DNA of 64,000 nucleotides, taken from an uncultured Mucilaginibacter sp. GTDB taxonomy: Bacteria; Bacteroidota; Bacteroidia; Sphingobacteriales; Sphingobacteriaceae. The notes beneath the pieces were generated by a model. That model ran no database searches. It was not told the DNA's origin and saw only the letters and a program-made list of their open reading frames with translations. Shown in pieces: positions 16,622 through 25,676 of the stretch (within the stretch, counting starts at the first letter, position 1; the number at the start of each line of letters is the position of its first letter). Both the position numbers and the translations under genes were made by a program. The stretch is from assembly GCF_913773635.1 (NCBI RefSeq), contig NZ_CAJYGQ010000011.1, positions 62,001 to 126,000 of the forward strand, read 5' to 3'.

Positions 16622-18370
16622 ATGAAAAAACTGCTGCCCCTGTTAAGCATGGCTTTGCTGTTTGGTAAAGCCCAAGCCCAGTTAACCCCATTTGAGCAAA
16701 GTACCGATAAAAATACTACAGCTACATATGCCGAGGTTATGACTTATTACCCTAAACTGGTGAAGCAGTTTCCGCAGCAGCTAAAGCTTTTTAACTATGG
16801 CAGTACCGATGCTGGCAAGCCCTTAACGCTGGTAGTGCTATCAAAGGACGGCAACTTTGACCCGGTCAAAATCAAACAGCAGAATAAAAGGGTTATCGTT
16901 ATAAATAACGGCATACATCCCGGCGAGCCCGAAGGCATTGATGCCAGTATGATGCTGGTGCGTGATATGCTGAAAAAAAAGCAATTGCCCAATGATGTGG
17001 TAGTGTGCTTTATTGCCCTTTACAATATTGACGGCAGCTTAAACCGTGGACAATCTCGTGTGAGCCAAAACGGACCGCGGGCGTATGGTTTCAGGGGAAA
17101 TTACCGCAATCTTGACCTTAACCGCGATTTTATTAAAGCTGATAGCCGCAACGCACTTGCCTTTTTGCAAATACTGAATACCTGGCAGCCGGATGTCTTT
17201 TTAGATAACCATGCCAGCAATGGGGCAGACTACCAGTACGTAATGACGCTTATTGAAACCCAAAAAAATAAGCAGCACTCTATACTGGCAGAATACACAG
17301 CCAACACACTATCACCGGAACTTTATAAACGCATGGATAAAAGCGGTTATGAGATGATTCCGTATGTTGAAAGTTTGAAACGCTCGCCCGATTCGGGCAT
17401 TGTGGCATTTTTAGAAACGCCGCGTTTTTCAACCGGCCATACCGTTCAGCATAATATTATAAGCTATGTAACCGAAACACATATGCTTAAACCCTACGAT
17501 AAAAAAGTTTATGCCACTTATGAATTTATGCACCACCTGATTGATGTTTGCCAGCGCGATGCTAAACAAATTGGTGAACTTAAGCAGAAAGCCGATGAAC
17601 AGGTAAAACAGCAAAAAACCTTTGCCCTAACCTGGGCTTTAGATGAGCAGAAGTTTGACAATATTACCTTTAAAGGCTATGAGGCTGGGTATAAAAGTAG
17701 TGACATTAGCGGTTTGCCACGCTTGTATTATGACCGAACCAAGCCCTGGACAAAAACCATTAAATACTATAATACTTATAAAGCAACACTTACAGCCGAT
17801 AAGCCAGTGGCCTACGTTATTCCGCAAGCCTGGGGTAAAATAGTTGATTTGTTCAAACTTAATAAGGTTGCCATGCAGCGCTTGAAGCATGACACTACCC
17901 TAAACGTACAAACTTATTATATAACCGATTATAAAACAGTTGCGCGCCCTTATGAAGGCCATTACCTCCACAGCGGCGTACAGCTTAATGTGGTTAACAA
18001 TAACAAGGTTAAATTTTATGAAGGGGATTATGTGGTATACACAAACCAGGCTATAAACCGGTATATTATAGAAACATTGGAACCGCAAGCCGTTGACTCT
18101 TTTTTTGCCTGGAACTTTTTTGATTCGATGCTAAGCCAGAAGGAGCATTACTCCGATTATGTTTTTGAAGACATTGCTGCACAATACCTTAAAGCCCACC
18201 CGGAGCTACAGCAAAAACTGGATGAGGAAAAGGCGCGTAACCCGCAGCTTGCTAAAAGCGCCGGGGCGCAGTTGGAATTTGTATATAAAAACTCACCTTT
18301 TTACGAAAACACATACCTGCGTTACCCTGTTGCACGTTTAATTACCAACACCAAACTCGATTTACAATAG
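16622..18370 (+). CDS. Secreted M14 family zinc metallopeptidase
   Basis: 582 aa. Signal peptide MKKLLPLLSMALLFGKAQAQ, then a zinc carboxypeptidase domain. The zinc ligands are in NNGIHPGEPEG (H and E, about residues 97-107); the substrate-binding GNYRNLDLNRDF (about 158-169) and a third zinc histidine in FLDNHASNGADY (about 196-207) follow. A 200-residue C-terminal extension without recognised domains is typical of Bacteroidota members annotated as carboxypeptidases. It probably acts in the periplasm or outside the cell on peptides. The rhomboid gene starts immediately after the stop, so the two are cotranslated. Confidence 0.9.
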   Translation: MKKLLPLLSMALLFGKAQAQLTPFEQSTDKNTTATYAEVMTYYPKLVKQFPQQLKLFNYGSTDAGKPLTLVVLSKDGNFDPVKIKQQNKRVIVINNGIHPGEPEGIDASMMLVRDMLKKKQLPNDVVVCFIALYNIDGSLNRGQSRVSQNGPRAYGFRGNYRNLDLNRDFIKADSRNALAFLQILNTWQPDVFLDNHASNGADYQYVMTLIETQKNKQHSILAEYTANTLSPELYKRMDKSGYEMIPYVESLKRSPDSGIVAFLETPRFSTGHTVQHNIISYVTETHMLKPYDKKVYATYEFMHHLIDVCQRDAKQIGELKQKADEQVKQQKTFALTWALDEQKFDNITFKGYEAGYKSSDISGLPRLYYDRTKPWTKTIKYYNTYKATLTADKPVAYVIPQAWGKIVDLFKLNKVAMQRLKHDTTLNVQTYYITDYKTVARPYEGHYLHSGVQLNVVNNNKVKFYEGDYVVYTNQAINRYIIETLEPQAVDSFFAWNFFDSMLSQKEHYSDYVFEDIAAQYLKAHPELQQKLDEEKARNPQLAKSAGAQLEFVYKNSPFYENTYLRYPVARLITNTKLDLQ

Positions 18371-18988
18371 ATGGAACAATATTTACAAGCGGCTCCGGTA
18401 GCCTCATTCATATTCATTATTACTATTGCACTTTCATTATGGGCTTTTTCAAACGAGCGCCTTTACGGTGAGTTTATGCTGCACCCTTACAGCGTGGCCC
18501 GTGGTCAGCGCGTATGGACCCTTGTTACCAGCGGCTTTATTCACCGAGATTGGGCACACCTGCTGTTTAACATGTGGTCTTATTTTATATTTGCTCCTAC
18601 CCTTGAAACGCTTATTGGCCATTGGCAATTTGCCCTGCTATACTTTTGCAGCTTAATTTTAAGCGATTTGCCTACGGTTAGCAAGTTTAAAGAAGCGTAC
18701 AATTATCATAGTCTCGGGGCTTCGGGCGCAATAAGTGCGGTGCTATTCAGCTATATACTTTTCTTTCCAATGAACCGCATTGGTGTTTTCCCAATTCCGT
18801 TTGGAATACCTGCAGTTTTATTTGGCGTGCTTTACCTTATTTATTGTGTGTATGCTTCGCGCCAGGCACGGGGCACCATTAATCATGATGCACACTTCTT
18901 TGGAGCATTAAGCGGTATCATGATCACCGTTTTGCTTTATAATGACGTGCTGCTGAATTTTGTTGAGCAGATAAGAGCTTCATTTTAA
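18371..18988 (+). CDS. Rhomboid family intramembrane serine protease
   Basis: Six-helix rhomboid of 205 aa. It has the H-x3-N motif in HRDWAHLLFNMWSYF, the catalytic serine in SLGASGAISAVLF (about residue 120) and the catalytic histidine in NHDAHFFGALSGI (about 176). It cleaves membrane-spanning substrates within the bilayer; the substrate is unknown. The ATG follows the previous TAG with no gap (TAGATG), so it is translationally coupled to the secreted M14 peptidase. This is a possible proteolysis unit, but no functional link is shown. Confidence 0.94.
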   Translation: MEQYLQAAPVASFIFIITIALSLWAFSNERLYGEFMLHPYSVARGQRVWTLVTSGFIHRDWAHLLFNMWSYFIFAPTLETLIGHWQFALLYFCSLILSDLPTVSKFKEAYNYHSLGASGAISAVLFSYILFFPMNRIGVFPIPFGIPAVLFGVLYLIYCVYASRQARGTINHDAHFFGALSGIMITVLLYNDVLLNFVEQIRASF

Positions 18989-19045
18989 ACAATATACTGA
19001 CTAGCGATGTTACACTAAGATTACACTATTAAATGTTTAAACATA

Positions 19046-19053
19046 TATTTTTG
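19046..19053 (+). promoter_or_regulatory. -7 promoter element of the nitroreductase gene
   Basis: TATTTTTG, an exact TAnnTTTG match, 22 bases before the ATG at 19076. The region upstream is AT-rich (TTAAATGTTTAAAC), without a clean TTTG at -33. Confidence 0.5.
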
Positions 19054-19075
19054 TATAATCTTAATCAGCAACATC

Positions 19076-19705
19076 ATGTCACTTAAAGAAGCTCTAGCGT
19101 GGCGATATGCCACTAAAAAATTTGATCCGTCAAAGAAAATAAGTCAGGATACTTTAGACTATATACTAAACACAGTACAGTTAGCACCATCATCATACGG
19201 CTTGCACCACTACAGAATTATTGTGGTTGAGGATGCAGCCATACGCCAGCAGCTTAGGGCGGCCGCTTACAACCAACCGCAGGTTACAGATGCTTCACAC
19301 CTTATTGTGTTTGCAGCCGAAACTAACATAAATGAGGAATATGTGAAACGGTATGTAGATGAAGTTGCCCGCATACGCAGTACCGATCGCTCCGCTCTTG
19401 CCGGCTTTGAAGATATGTTGTTAAATAAAGTTTCATCGCTTTCTGCCGAAGAAAGTTTAGTGTGGGCACATAAGCAAGCCTACCTAGGGCTTGGCGTTTT
19501 ATTGGCTGCTGCATCTGAAGTAAACGTTGATAGCGGCCCGATGGAGGGCTTCGATCCGGCTAAATTTGATGAAATTTTAGGTTTGAAGGAACTTGGTTTA
19601 ACCACCTCTGTAATATCAGCAATTGGTTACCGTGCAGAAGATGACGAGTACAGTAAATTACCTAAAGTACGTAAATCGGCATCAGACTTGTTTATAAAAA
19701 TATGA
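19076..19705 (+). CDS. Nitroreductase family NAD(P)H-dependent oxidoreductase
   Basis: 209-aa flavin (FMN) oxidoreductase of the NfsB type. Features are the N-terminal ALAWRYATKKFDP (FMN-phosphate arginine), LAPSSYGLHHYRIIVVED (about residues 37-54), the AYLGLGVLLAAASEVNVDSGPMEGFD stretch split over about 132-160 and the C-terminal GYRAEDDEYSKLPKVR. It likely reduces nitro compounds or quinones, or has a related redox role; the true substrate is not known. It is monocistronic with its own -7 element. Confidence 0.9.
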   Translation: MSLKEALAWRYATKKFDPSKKISQDTLDYILNTVQLAPSSYGLHHYRIIVVEDAAIRQQLRAAAYNQPQVTDASHLIVFAAETNINEEYVKRYVDEVARIRSTDRSALAGFEDMLLNKVSSLSAEESLVWAHKQAYLGLGVLLAAASEVNVDSGPMEGFDPAKFDEILGLKELGLTTSVISAIGYRAEDDEYSKLPKVRKSASDLFIKI

Positions 19706-20006
19706 GTGTGATTAAGGCCTCAGTAAAATGAGGCAAAGTTAGTGATGAGTTCTGAATGGGGGATGAAAGCGATATGTGTGAATGAGTCAGCAGGGAGAAT
19801 TGACTCCCACCTCAGTCAGAACGATCATTAGTGTTTAATAAAGTTGAGGTTGTGAATGCCGGCCAGGGGTGGCCGGCATTTTTTGTTACCAACCTGAGGT
19901 TGTTATATTACTGTTAGTTGTGGAAACAAGTTCCCTATGTGAGGTTGTCCTTATACACTCCCAATTTACCTAATGGTTAAATATTGCGTAAAGGGCATAA
20001 ATACAT
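19706..20006. other. 301-bp intergenic region with two hairpins
   Basis: It holds a short hairpin (GCCTCA-GTAAAA-TGAGGC at 19717-19734) without a T run and a strong terminator at 19855-19886. Between them no open frame or recognised motif is visible. The sequence after the terminator probably carries the promoter of the receiver gene, but I found no exact TAnnTTTG. Confidence 0.5.
19855..19886 (+). terminator. Rho-independent terminator
   Basis: Perfect 10-bp stem AATGCCGGCC / GGCCGGCATT around AGGGGT, followed by TTTTG. It is 150 bases past the nitroreductase stop, so a small transcript between is possible. Confidence 0.8.
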
Positions 20007-20036
20007 ATGGCACATCAATTGACAATACCTACATAT

Positions 20037-20423
20037 ATGACTAAAAACATGTTTAAAAAAATTTTGGTGGTTGAAGATGACCACAAAACGCTATCATCGT
20101 TATATACCTTGCTGATGCAGCATGGCTATGAGGTGCAAACTCTAACCGAAGCTGAATATGTTTTTCAGGAGGTTACAGCGTTTAACCCGCACCTTATTTT
20201 GCTTGGCGCTTTAAGCCACGGTTCAAACGGCGCTATGATTTGTGCAGCATTGAAATCGGCACCTTCAACAAGTAAAATACCGGTTATATCGGTGCTTGGC
20301 AGCAAGCAGTCGTTAGTGAAGCTTTACGAAAACGCCGATTGCTCTCCTGATGATTTTATAATGAAACCTATAAATGCACAGGTGCTGCTTAACAAAATTG
20401 AATATCGCTTTATAGCTAATTAA
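20037..20423 (+). CDS. Atypical response-regulator receiver protein lacking the phosphoacceptor Asp
   Basis: Stand-alone receiver domain with no output domain. It keeps the acidic pair in KKILVVEDDHKTL, the switch serine in IPVISVLGS and the lysine in FIMKPINAQVLL. The position that should read DLILLD reads HLILLGALSHGSNG, so the phosphoacceptor Asp is Gly. Such proteins cannot take part in ordinary Asp phosphorylation and usually act by protein contact. Start codons at 20007, 20037 and 20049 are all in frame; the receiver fold begins at FKKILVV, so the later two are favoured. Its end overlaps the convergent pgpA by 8 bases. Confidence 0.8.
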   Translation: MTKNMFKKILVVEDDHKTLSSLYTLLMQHGYEVQTLTEAEYVFQEVTAFNPHLILLGALSHGSNGAMICAALKSAPSTSKIPVISVLGSKQSLVKLYENADCSPDDFIMKPINAQVLLNKIEYRFIAN

Positions 20424-20877
20424 ACCTGCTTATAGCAAAAACTATTACCTGCAAAACTATATTGGCGTAAACACCTGCTAATACATCATCCATCATAACT
20501 CCCGTTCCTCCTTTCAGGTCTTCCATTTTACGTATGCCCAAAGGCTTCAGCATGTCAAAAAACCTGAACAATATTAAGCCGATAATTAAATTCTGTGTAG
20601 TAAGCGAAATAAACAGCAGGGTAACCATTTGTCCGGCAACCTCGTCAATAACAACGCGGTAGCTGTCTTTACCCCAGTCGGGCTCAACCTGGTTACCCAC
20701 ATATATACCTAATAGAGTTATTACTACTGTTGCTAAAGGTAATACCCATACCTGCTGCAACCATAACTGCTCATTTGCAAAATAAATAAGCAGGCAAGTT
20801 ACTATAGCCGCAATAGTGCCGCCACCTTTAATATATCCTATGCCTCCCCACGAGGCTATGACTTTATTGAGGTTCAT
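20416..20877 (-). CDS. pgpA: Phosphatidylglycerophosphatase A family protein
   Basis: Dephosphorylates phosphatidylglycerol phosphate in membrane lipid synthesis. This 153-aa membrane protein has the family N-terminus IASWGGIGYIKGGGTIAAIV, the catalytic-site stretch VIDEVAGQMVTLLF (about residues 82-95) and FRFFDMLKPLGIRKMEDLKGGTGVMMDDVLAG split over about 116-147. All of these are PgpA blocks with their conserved acidic residues. Four hydrophobic segments fit an inner-membrane enzyme. The convergent 3' overlap with the receiver gene is odd but small. Confidence 0.9.
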   Translation of the reverse strand: MNLNKVIASWGGIGYIKGGGTIAAIVTCLLIYFANEQLWLQQVWVLPLATVVITLLGIYVGNQVEPDWGKDSYRVVIDEVAGQMVTLLFISLTTQNLIIGLILFRFFDMLKPLGIRKMEDLKGGTGVMMDDVLAGVYANIVLQVIVFAISRFN

Positions 20878-20998
20878 ACTAATGTTGCGAAGTTAGAAAA
20901 AACCAGGTGTTAGCAGCACCATAAACATTACACACCATGCGTTTGTAAATGATTAAACTTATTTTGGCTGATTTAAACATTTTACCCTATTTGCGCCC

Positions 20999-21664
20999 AT
21001 GATACAGAAACCGCACGCCCTGATATTTGATATGAACGGAACCATGATTAACGATATGGATTACCATACAAAAGCGTGGCAACGTATATTTAATGAAGAA
21101 CTTGGCGGCAACTTTACCTGGGATGAGGTTAAAGTGCAGATGTATGGCAAAAACCCCGAAGTTTTAGAGCGTGTATTTGGCGCGCAGCGTTTTACCGAAG
21201 ATGAAAAAATTGAGTTATCATTAGCTAAAGAAAAACGATACCAGCAGGAGTACCTGCCACAGTTGGCCCTACTGCCCGGCTTAGCCGAATTTTTAGAACG
21301 TGCTTATCAACTAAATATTCCCATGGCGATAGCCTCTGCAGCAATTCCTTTTAATATTGACTTCGTACTGGATAACCTCAACATACGCCATTACTTTAAA
21401 GCCATTGTAAGCGCTGATGATGTTTTGCTAAGCAAGCCTCACCCCGAAACCTTTTTGAAAGCAGCACAACAACTGCAAATTACCCCCACTAATTGCCTGG
21501 TATTTGAAGATGTACCAAAAGGTGCAGAAGCTGCTTTAAACGCCCAAATGCCTGCGGTTATACTAACCACTACGCATAAGCCGTATGAGTTTGCGCACCT
21601 GCCAAACATTATTCATTACTCTCCCAATTTTAACGGCAGCTTTTTTTCTGAACTACTGTCTTAA
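20999..21664 (+). CDS. HAD family hydrolase, beta-phosphoglucomutase-like
   Basis: 221-aa HAD subfamily IA protein with a helical cap. Motif I is IFDMNGTMINDMDYH (about residues 8-22), where the usual second Asp is Asn. Motif II serine lies in AIASAAIP, the motif III lysine in LLSKPHPETF and the motif IV acids in VFEDVPKGAEAALNA. The cap shows the beta-phosphoglucomutase-type TKAWQRIF region. It may act on sugar phosphates; the Asn substitution at the acid/base position makes the reaction uncertain. Confidence 0.85.
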   Translation: MIQKPHALIFDMNGTMINDMDYHTKAWQRIFNEELGGNFTWDEVKVQMYGKNPEVLERVFGAQRFTEDEKIELSLAKEKRYQQEYLPQLALLPGLAEFLERAYQLNIPMAIASAAIPFNIDFVLDNLNIRHYFKAIVSADDVLLSKPHPETFLKAAQQLQITPTNCLVFEDVPKGAEAALNAQMPAVILTTTHKPYEFAHLPNIIHYSPNFNGSFFSELLS

Positions 21665-21767
21665 AAAGAAAGCCAAGTAAGTGCTGCAGTTGGTATTACA
21701 CCAAAAAAACCATTCAAGCGTTTAGTATAGCAATTATATTGTATATTAGTTACACTATTAAACTGAC

Positions 21768-22268
21768 ATGGATCTTATCTCTGAACTGGCGGAGCTGGCT
21801 TTGGCTACGCGTTTAAAAAGGTTGAGCGACCGTTTGGCGCACGATGTAAATAAAATTTACAAAGAGCTAAATCTTAACTTTGAATCAAAGTGGTTTTTGG
21901 TACTTGAGTTACTTAACCGGAGAAAAACCCTGTCAATAGTTGACATTGCCGAAGAACTTAAGCTTACCCATCCGGCCATAGTGCAGTTTGTTGATCAAAT
22001 GCTGAGCGCTAAGCTTATAAATGCCCATAAAGATAAAACCGACGGCAGGAAACGCCTGGTATCACTGTCGGCAAATGGTAAAAAGCTGTTACGGGAGCTT
22101 GCCCCGGTACTTGACGCTATTAAAATTGAAAACGAAAACTGGCTCACCCAGGCCGATAACAATTTACTGGTAACTATAGCACAATTAGAAAAGGCTTTGG
22201 AAGAAAAAAACATGTACGAGCGCATAAAAACACGTTTAGAGCCGCCAATGCAAGCCCCGGTTATATAA
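21768..22268 (+). CDS. MarR family transcriptional regulator
   Basis: 166-aa winged-helix regulator. The DNA-binding part is clear: LSIVDIAEELKLTHPAIVQFVDQM (HTH, split over about 60-83) and the wing DGRKRLVSLSANGKKLLREL (about 95-114, with the family D-x-R and L-T/S-x-x-G pattern). Flanking helices form the dimer region. It probably senses a small molecule, unknown. No target is identified; a short palindrome-poor region lies on both sides and the gene is monocistronic. Confidence 0.88.
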   Translation: MDLISELAELALATRLKRLSDRLAHDVNKIYKELNLNFESKWFLVLELLNRRKTLSIVDIAEELKLTHPAIVQFVDQMLSAKLINAHKDKTDGRKRLVSLSANGKKLLRELAPVLDAIKIENENWLTQADNNLLVTIAQLEKALEEKNMYERIKTRLEPPMQAPVI

Positions 22269-22470
22269 TTGTGCATTATGTGCCTGCCATTTGATGCGTA
22301 CTTTTTGTTATCAATAAGTCACAACGTTAAGCTATAAGTAATATATTTTCAAATAATTCCGGTTGGTTGTAACCATTTAAACGGTAATGCAGTATAAGTC
22401 AATGATTCTTGAAAAGGCCAAATAAAATGGCTTTTAAATCAACAAAACGCTGACTAACTGCATTTTACAA

Positions 22471-23157
22471 ATGAAAATTATTTTTATTGCTGCTTTATAC
22501 CTTTCATGCTGCTCTTACTTCGTACATGCTCAAACGCAGCCCGTGGCACCGGTTGCCCCAAGAAATAAAATTTCTTTTCAATTGCAGGCGGGTACGCAAG
22601 GTATTGGTGGCGATTTGCGTTATGGTTTAACCAACCGCGTTTCGCTAAGGGGCGGCGCCTCTTTTATACCTGTAAAAGCCAATAACGTTTTTACCTTCTC
22701 GGGGTTCGACTCAAATAACAGCCTGTCGGTTAAATTCTCTAATGTTCATCTTTGGGCTGATGTTGTTCTATTTAAAAAACTTCAGGGCTTACGCCTGGTA
22801 ACCGGTGCTGGCTACTTATTTAAGGCCAACGGTAACATTAATGTGCTGCCAACCGGAACTTACTCGGTAGGCAACTATAAAATAACTCCTGCCGATTTAG
22901 GATCGCTTAACATTGATATGAGCTGGCGAGGCGTTGCACCTTACCTTGGGCTTGGTTTATTCAAAGGATTTCCTAAAAATCGCTTCAATGTAAACCTTGA
23001 TTTAGGTACGTACTATTTGTCATCGCCTAAATCAAAAGTTACCGGCACCGAAATGCTGGCCGATAACTACAAACTTGAGCCGCAACTTAACGCCAATATG
23101 AAATGTTACCGCTGGCTGCCTGTTGCTCAGCTAAACTTTAACTTCCGTTTACGCTAA
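22471..23157 (+). CDS. Outer-membrane beta-barrel-like protein
   Basis: Signal peptide of about 21 residues (ends SYFVHAQ), then Pro-rich spacer TQPVAPVAPRN and alternating hydrophobic strands (ISFQLQAGTQGIGGDLRYGL, LRLVTGAGYLF, YLGLGLFKGF), ending in LPVAQLNFNFRLR, a typical barrel C-terminus. It is a likely outer-membrane protein of unknown role. The next gene, a lipoprotein, starts 22 bases later, so the pair may form one surface complex. Confidence 0.75.
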   Translation: MKIIFIAALYLSCCSYFVHAQTQPVAPVAPRNKISFQLQAGTQGIGGDLRYGLTNRVSLRGGASFIPVKANNVFTFSGFDSNNSLSVKFSNVHLWADVVLFKKLQGLRLVTGAGYLFKANGNINVLPTGTYSVGNYKITPADLGSLNIDMSWRGVAPYLGLGLFKGFPKNRFNVNLDLGTYYLSSPKSKVTGTEMLADNYKLEPQLNANMKCYRWLPVAQLNFNFRLR

Positions 23158-23179
23158 AAATCCTGATAAAATTTATACT

Positions 23180-24841
23180 ATGAAATTATTTACCAAATCT
23201 GCTTTGGTTGCCGTTGCCTGTGTTGTTTTGATTGGTGCTGAGGCCTGTAAAAAGCCAATTGACGATCTGGACATTATTGTAAATACGGGTACATTATCAA
23301 CCACACCCATGCTTGTGCAGTTTGTTAACGCCAATACAGCAAGCACAACTAAGCTGCCTGATGCCTTCAAGGTAACCGTAACCGGTACAGGAGCACAGTA
23401 TTTACAAGTTGATGGCGGCGGAAAGAACTTTACTGCGTTAAAGGGTTACCTGCCTTTAAGTTTAGTAAAAGGTGCAGTACCCACTAAAAACAACCCTATT
23501 ACTTTTTGCATATCGGCTACGTTACCGGGCTACGCACCTATATCGCAAACTATAACATTAACCAGCACGTCACCATCGGCGCCGGTTATTAAACTGGTTG
23601 AGTATGCCAAACCGGTAAACGGCACTACCGCCATCACACGCGAAAACAGTGTTACAGCAGGTACTACTGCTACCATTAATATTAACACACCAACCGGCAA
23701 TGGCGTAGATGAAGCCAGCCGCATTAATATAACCACCGGCACCAAATTACTTGATGCCGATAACAACCCAATCAACGCCTCTCAGCTATCATCAAAAATA
23801 GTTTACTTTGGTACGGGAAATGAAAACGCGGCAGCTGCATTTCCAGGTGGGTTTGATTTGATTAATGCCATTGGCCCTAACGGACAGCCGGTTAACAACG
23901 GAGCAACATTTGTTACCGCCGGACTGCTTTCTATTGACATGACCGCAGGCTCAACTGCAGTGAAGGCCTTTTCAAAGCCAGTAAACGTTACCATGGAAAT
24001 TAACCCTGATCTTATAAACCCGCAAACTAAAAAAGCGGTTAAAGCGGGCGACGCCATACCTGTTTGGAGCCTTAACGAGCAAACCGGCCAGTGGAAGTAT
24101 GAAAGTAATACTACCATTGCCTATAATAGCAATAACAAGCTTTCGGTAAGTTTTCCAATAACGCACCTATCAGCGTGGAGCGCAAACTGGTACACTGCCA
24201 ATTGCAGTTCTGATTTAAATGTAAATGTGCATATACCAAATACCGACGAAGATATAAACGGCAATTACCAAATAAGCCTGGTTACAGCAAACGACCAGCC
24301 GGTAGCAAGCGCCATTACATCTTCTATAAGAAATGGTTTCAAAGCCGTTTTAAGCAACTTTCCATCAGACGCCGGCGATTTAAAAGTTGTAGTATATGCA
24401 CAAACAGCTAGCGGCCTTAATAAGTTAGGCGAAACATCGTTTTTTGAGGCTTGCGGCAAGGGATCTGTTGATGTAACGCTTACTGGCATAACTGTTATTG
24501 ATTATGTACAAACCACAGTTAAAGTAAGCGCGCGTTGTACCAATCAGCGGGTAGTAGCTCAGCCATCAACCTGGTTAACGCTAAAAGACAATACAACCGG
24601 CCAAAGCATTAACATTTATATGACTGATGGTGTATCATCGGCCAACCTTATAAACGGACATACTTACAGCATCAGCACTACCTTTGCAGGTAAAAATTAC
24701 AACTCTGCTTCGTTCAAGCTTGATAAAACGGCAGGTGTTAATATCCCATCAGTTGATGGCCTGAGTGGAACGGCTAACTACGACCAAACCACTGATGCCA
24801 TTACGGTTGAGGCTAAATTTGTACTGGCAGATTGTAATTAA
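23180..24841 (+). CDS. Large surface lipoprotein, 553 aa
   Basis: Signal sequence with lipobox GAEACKK, cleaved before Cys at about residue 23. The mature part is beta-rich and contains Thr/Asn-rich repeats that look like Ig-like or carboxypeptidase-regulatory-type modules (TPMLVQFVNANTASTTKLPD, then TITLTSTSPSAP, and a late TVKVSARCTNQRVVAQPSTW segment). No catalytic motif is seen. It probably sits on the cell surface next to the barrel protein encoded just upstream. Similar lipoproteins serve as surface binding proteins, which is inference. Confidence 0.75.
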   Translation: MKLFTKSALVAVACVVLIGAEACKKPIDDLDIIVNTGTLSTTPMLVQFVNANTASTTKLPDAFKVTVTGTGAQYLQVDGGGKNFTALKGYLPLSLVKGAVPTKNNPITFCISATLPGYAPISQTITLTSTSPSAPVIKLVEYAKPVNGTTAITRENSVTAGTTATININTPTGNGVDEASRINITTGTKLLDADNNPINASQLSSKIVYFGTGNENAAAAFPGGFDLINAIGPNGQPVNNGATFVTAGLLSIDMTAGSTAVKAFSKPVNVTMEINPDLINPQTKKAVKAGDAIPVWSLNEQTGQWKYESNTTIAYNSNNKLSVSFPITHLSAWSANWYTANCSSDLNVNVHIPNTDEDINGNYQISLVTANDQPVASAITSSIRNGFKAVLSNFPSDAGDLKVVVYAQTASGLNKLGETSFFEACGKGSVDVTLTGITVIDYVQTTVKVSARCTNQRVVAQPSTWLTLKDNTTGQSINIYMTDGVSSANLINGHTYSISTTFAGKNYNSASFKLDKTAGVNIPSVDGLSGTANYDQTTDAITVEAKFVLADCN

Positions 24842-24857
24842 GCCTATAAATAGTTGT

Positions 24858-24897
24858 AAACAAAGAAAGCCGATGGTGTCATCGGCTTTCTTTGTTT
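24858..24897. terminator. Bidirectional terminator between convergent lipoprotein genes
   Basis: An 18-bp stem AAACAAAGAAAGCCGATG / CATCGGCTTTCTTTGTTT around a GTGT loop provides T runs in both directions. Confidence 0.85.
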
Positions 24898-24911
24898 ACA
24901 TATCATGTTTA

Positions 24912-25490
24912 TTAATGAGCCCAAACGAAACCGGCCGTGGTAAATTCCATTATCTGCAAACCAGATTCGTAAAACTCAGCTTGTATATTCATCTTTTTAG
25001 ATTTTTTTAAACGGCTTATAAATTTTTTCGTGTTGTCTATAAAAAGTAAATCCGAACTGCTATCAGATGCTTCACTACATTCAAAAGTAACAGGTTTATC
25101 ATCATCAAACCTTACCATAATGGAAGTACCATCAACGCCTGTATTAAATTGTCCCTTCGAAATGCTAAGCATTACATCGGTTTCCCCATTTTTTTTGCGT
25201 ATCATAATGCTGCCTGTAGACCCTCCATCATAAGGAAAATCAAAATTAAGCTCATTATTTGCCTCAATGTCGGCAAAATACTTCTTCTTCGACGTCATTT
25301 TATCTTCTTCTTCTTTGTAAGTCCATTTTGAAGTATTTTCAGCAGGTTTTTCTTTTGCTTGCGAAGAATCCGTTTCTATTATAGCAGAGGTGTCGACAGT
25401 TATAGAATCTGACAATGAAGAAGATGAAGTGCTTGAGCCGCAAGATGAAAACAAGCCGGCCATAAGTAATAAGGTAAAGATTTTTTTCAT
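24912..25490 (-). CDS. Small lipoprotein, 192 aa
   Basis: Lipobox MKKIFTLLLMAGLFSSCGSS with Cys at about residue 17, then a Ser-rich linker (STSSSSLSDSITVDTSA). The mature domain (from about residue 55) is a beta-rich soluble fold with repeated acidic and Lys patches (KYFADIEANNELNFDFPYDG, VDGTSIMVRFDDDKPVTF). No family is recognised. It is monocistronic, with the convergent terminator immediately downstream. Confidence 0.75.
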   Translation of the reverse strand: MKKIFTLLLMAGLFSSCGSSTSSSSLSDSITVDTSAIIETDSSQAKEKPAENTSKWTYKEEEDKMTSKKKYFADIEANNELNFDFPYDGGSTGSIMIRKKNGETDVMLSISKGQFNTGVDGTSIMVRFDDDKPVTFECSEASDSSSDLLFIDNTKKFISRLKKSKKMNIQAEFYESGLQIMEFTTAGFVWAH

Positions 25491-25623
25491 TTTAAGTGAT
25501 TTGTTTGCGCTAAAATAATTCTATTTTCAAAAAACAAAAACGTTTTTGCTATTTTTTTTAGCATTTTATTAGGGTGGGTTATATCTTAACATAGCGGCCT
25601 AAATAGATTGAGTTGGTTTTAAA

Positions 25624-25656
25624 CAACAAAGGTTGCCTTAAGAAAGGCAACCTTGA
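25624..25656 (-). terminator. Rho-independent terminator after the DUF308-like gene
   Basis: Stem AAGGTTGCCTT / AAGGCAACCTT with a 4-base loop; on the minus strand it is followed by TGTTGTTT. It lies 21 bases downstream of the gene end. Confidence 0.65.
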
Positions 25657-25676
25657 ATAGAATAGCTAATATTTAT

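Noticed and set aside
24765..25010. Plus-strand frame of 81 aa across the lipoprotein junction
   Set aside because: It crosses a strong bidirectional terminator and overlaps two better supported genes.
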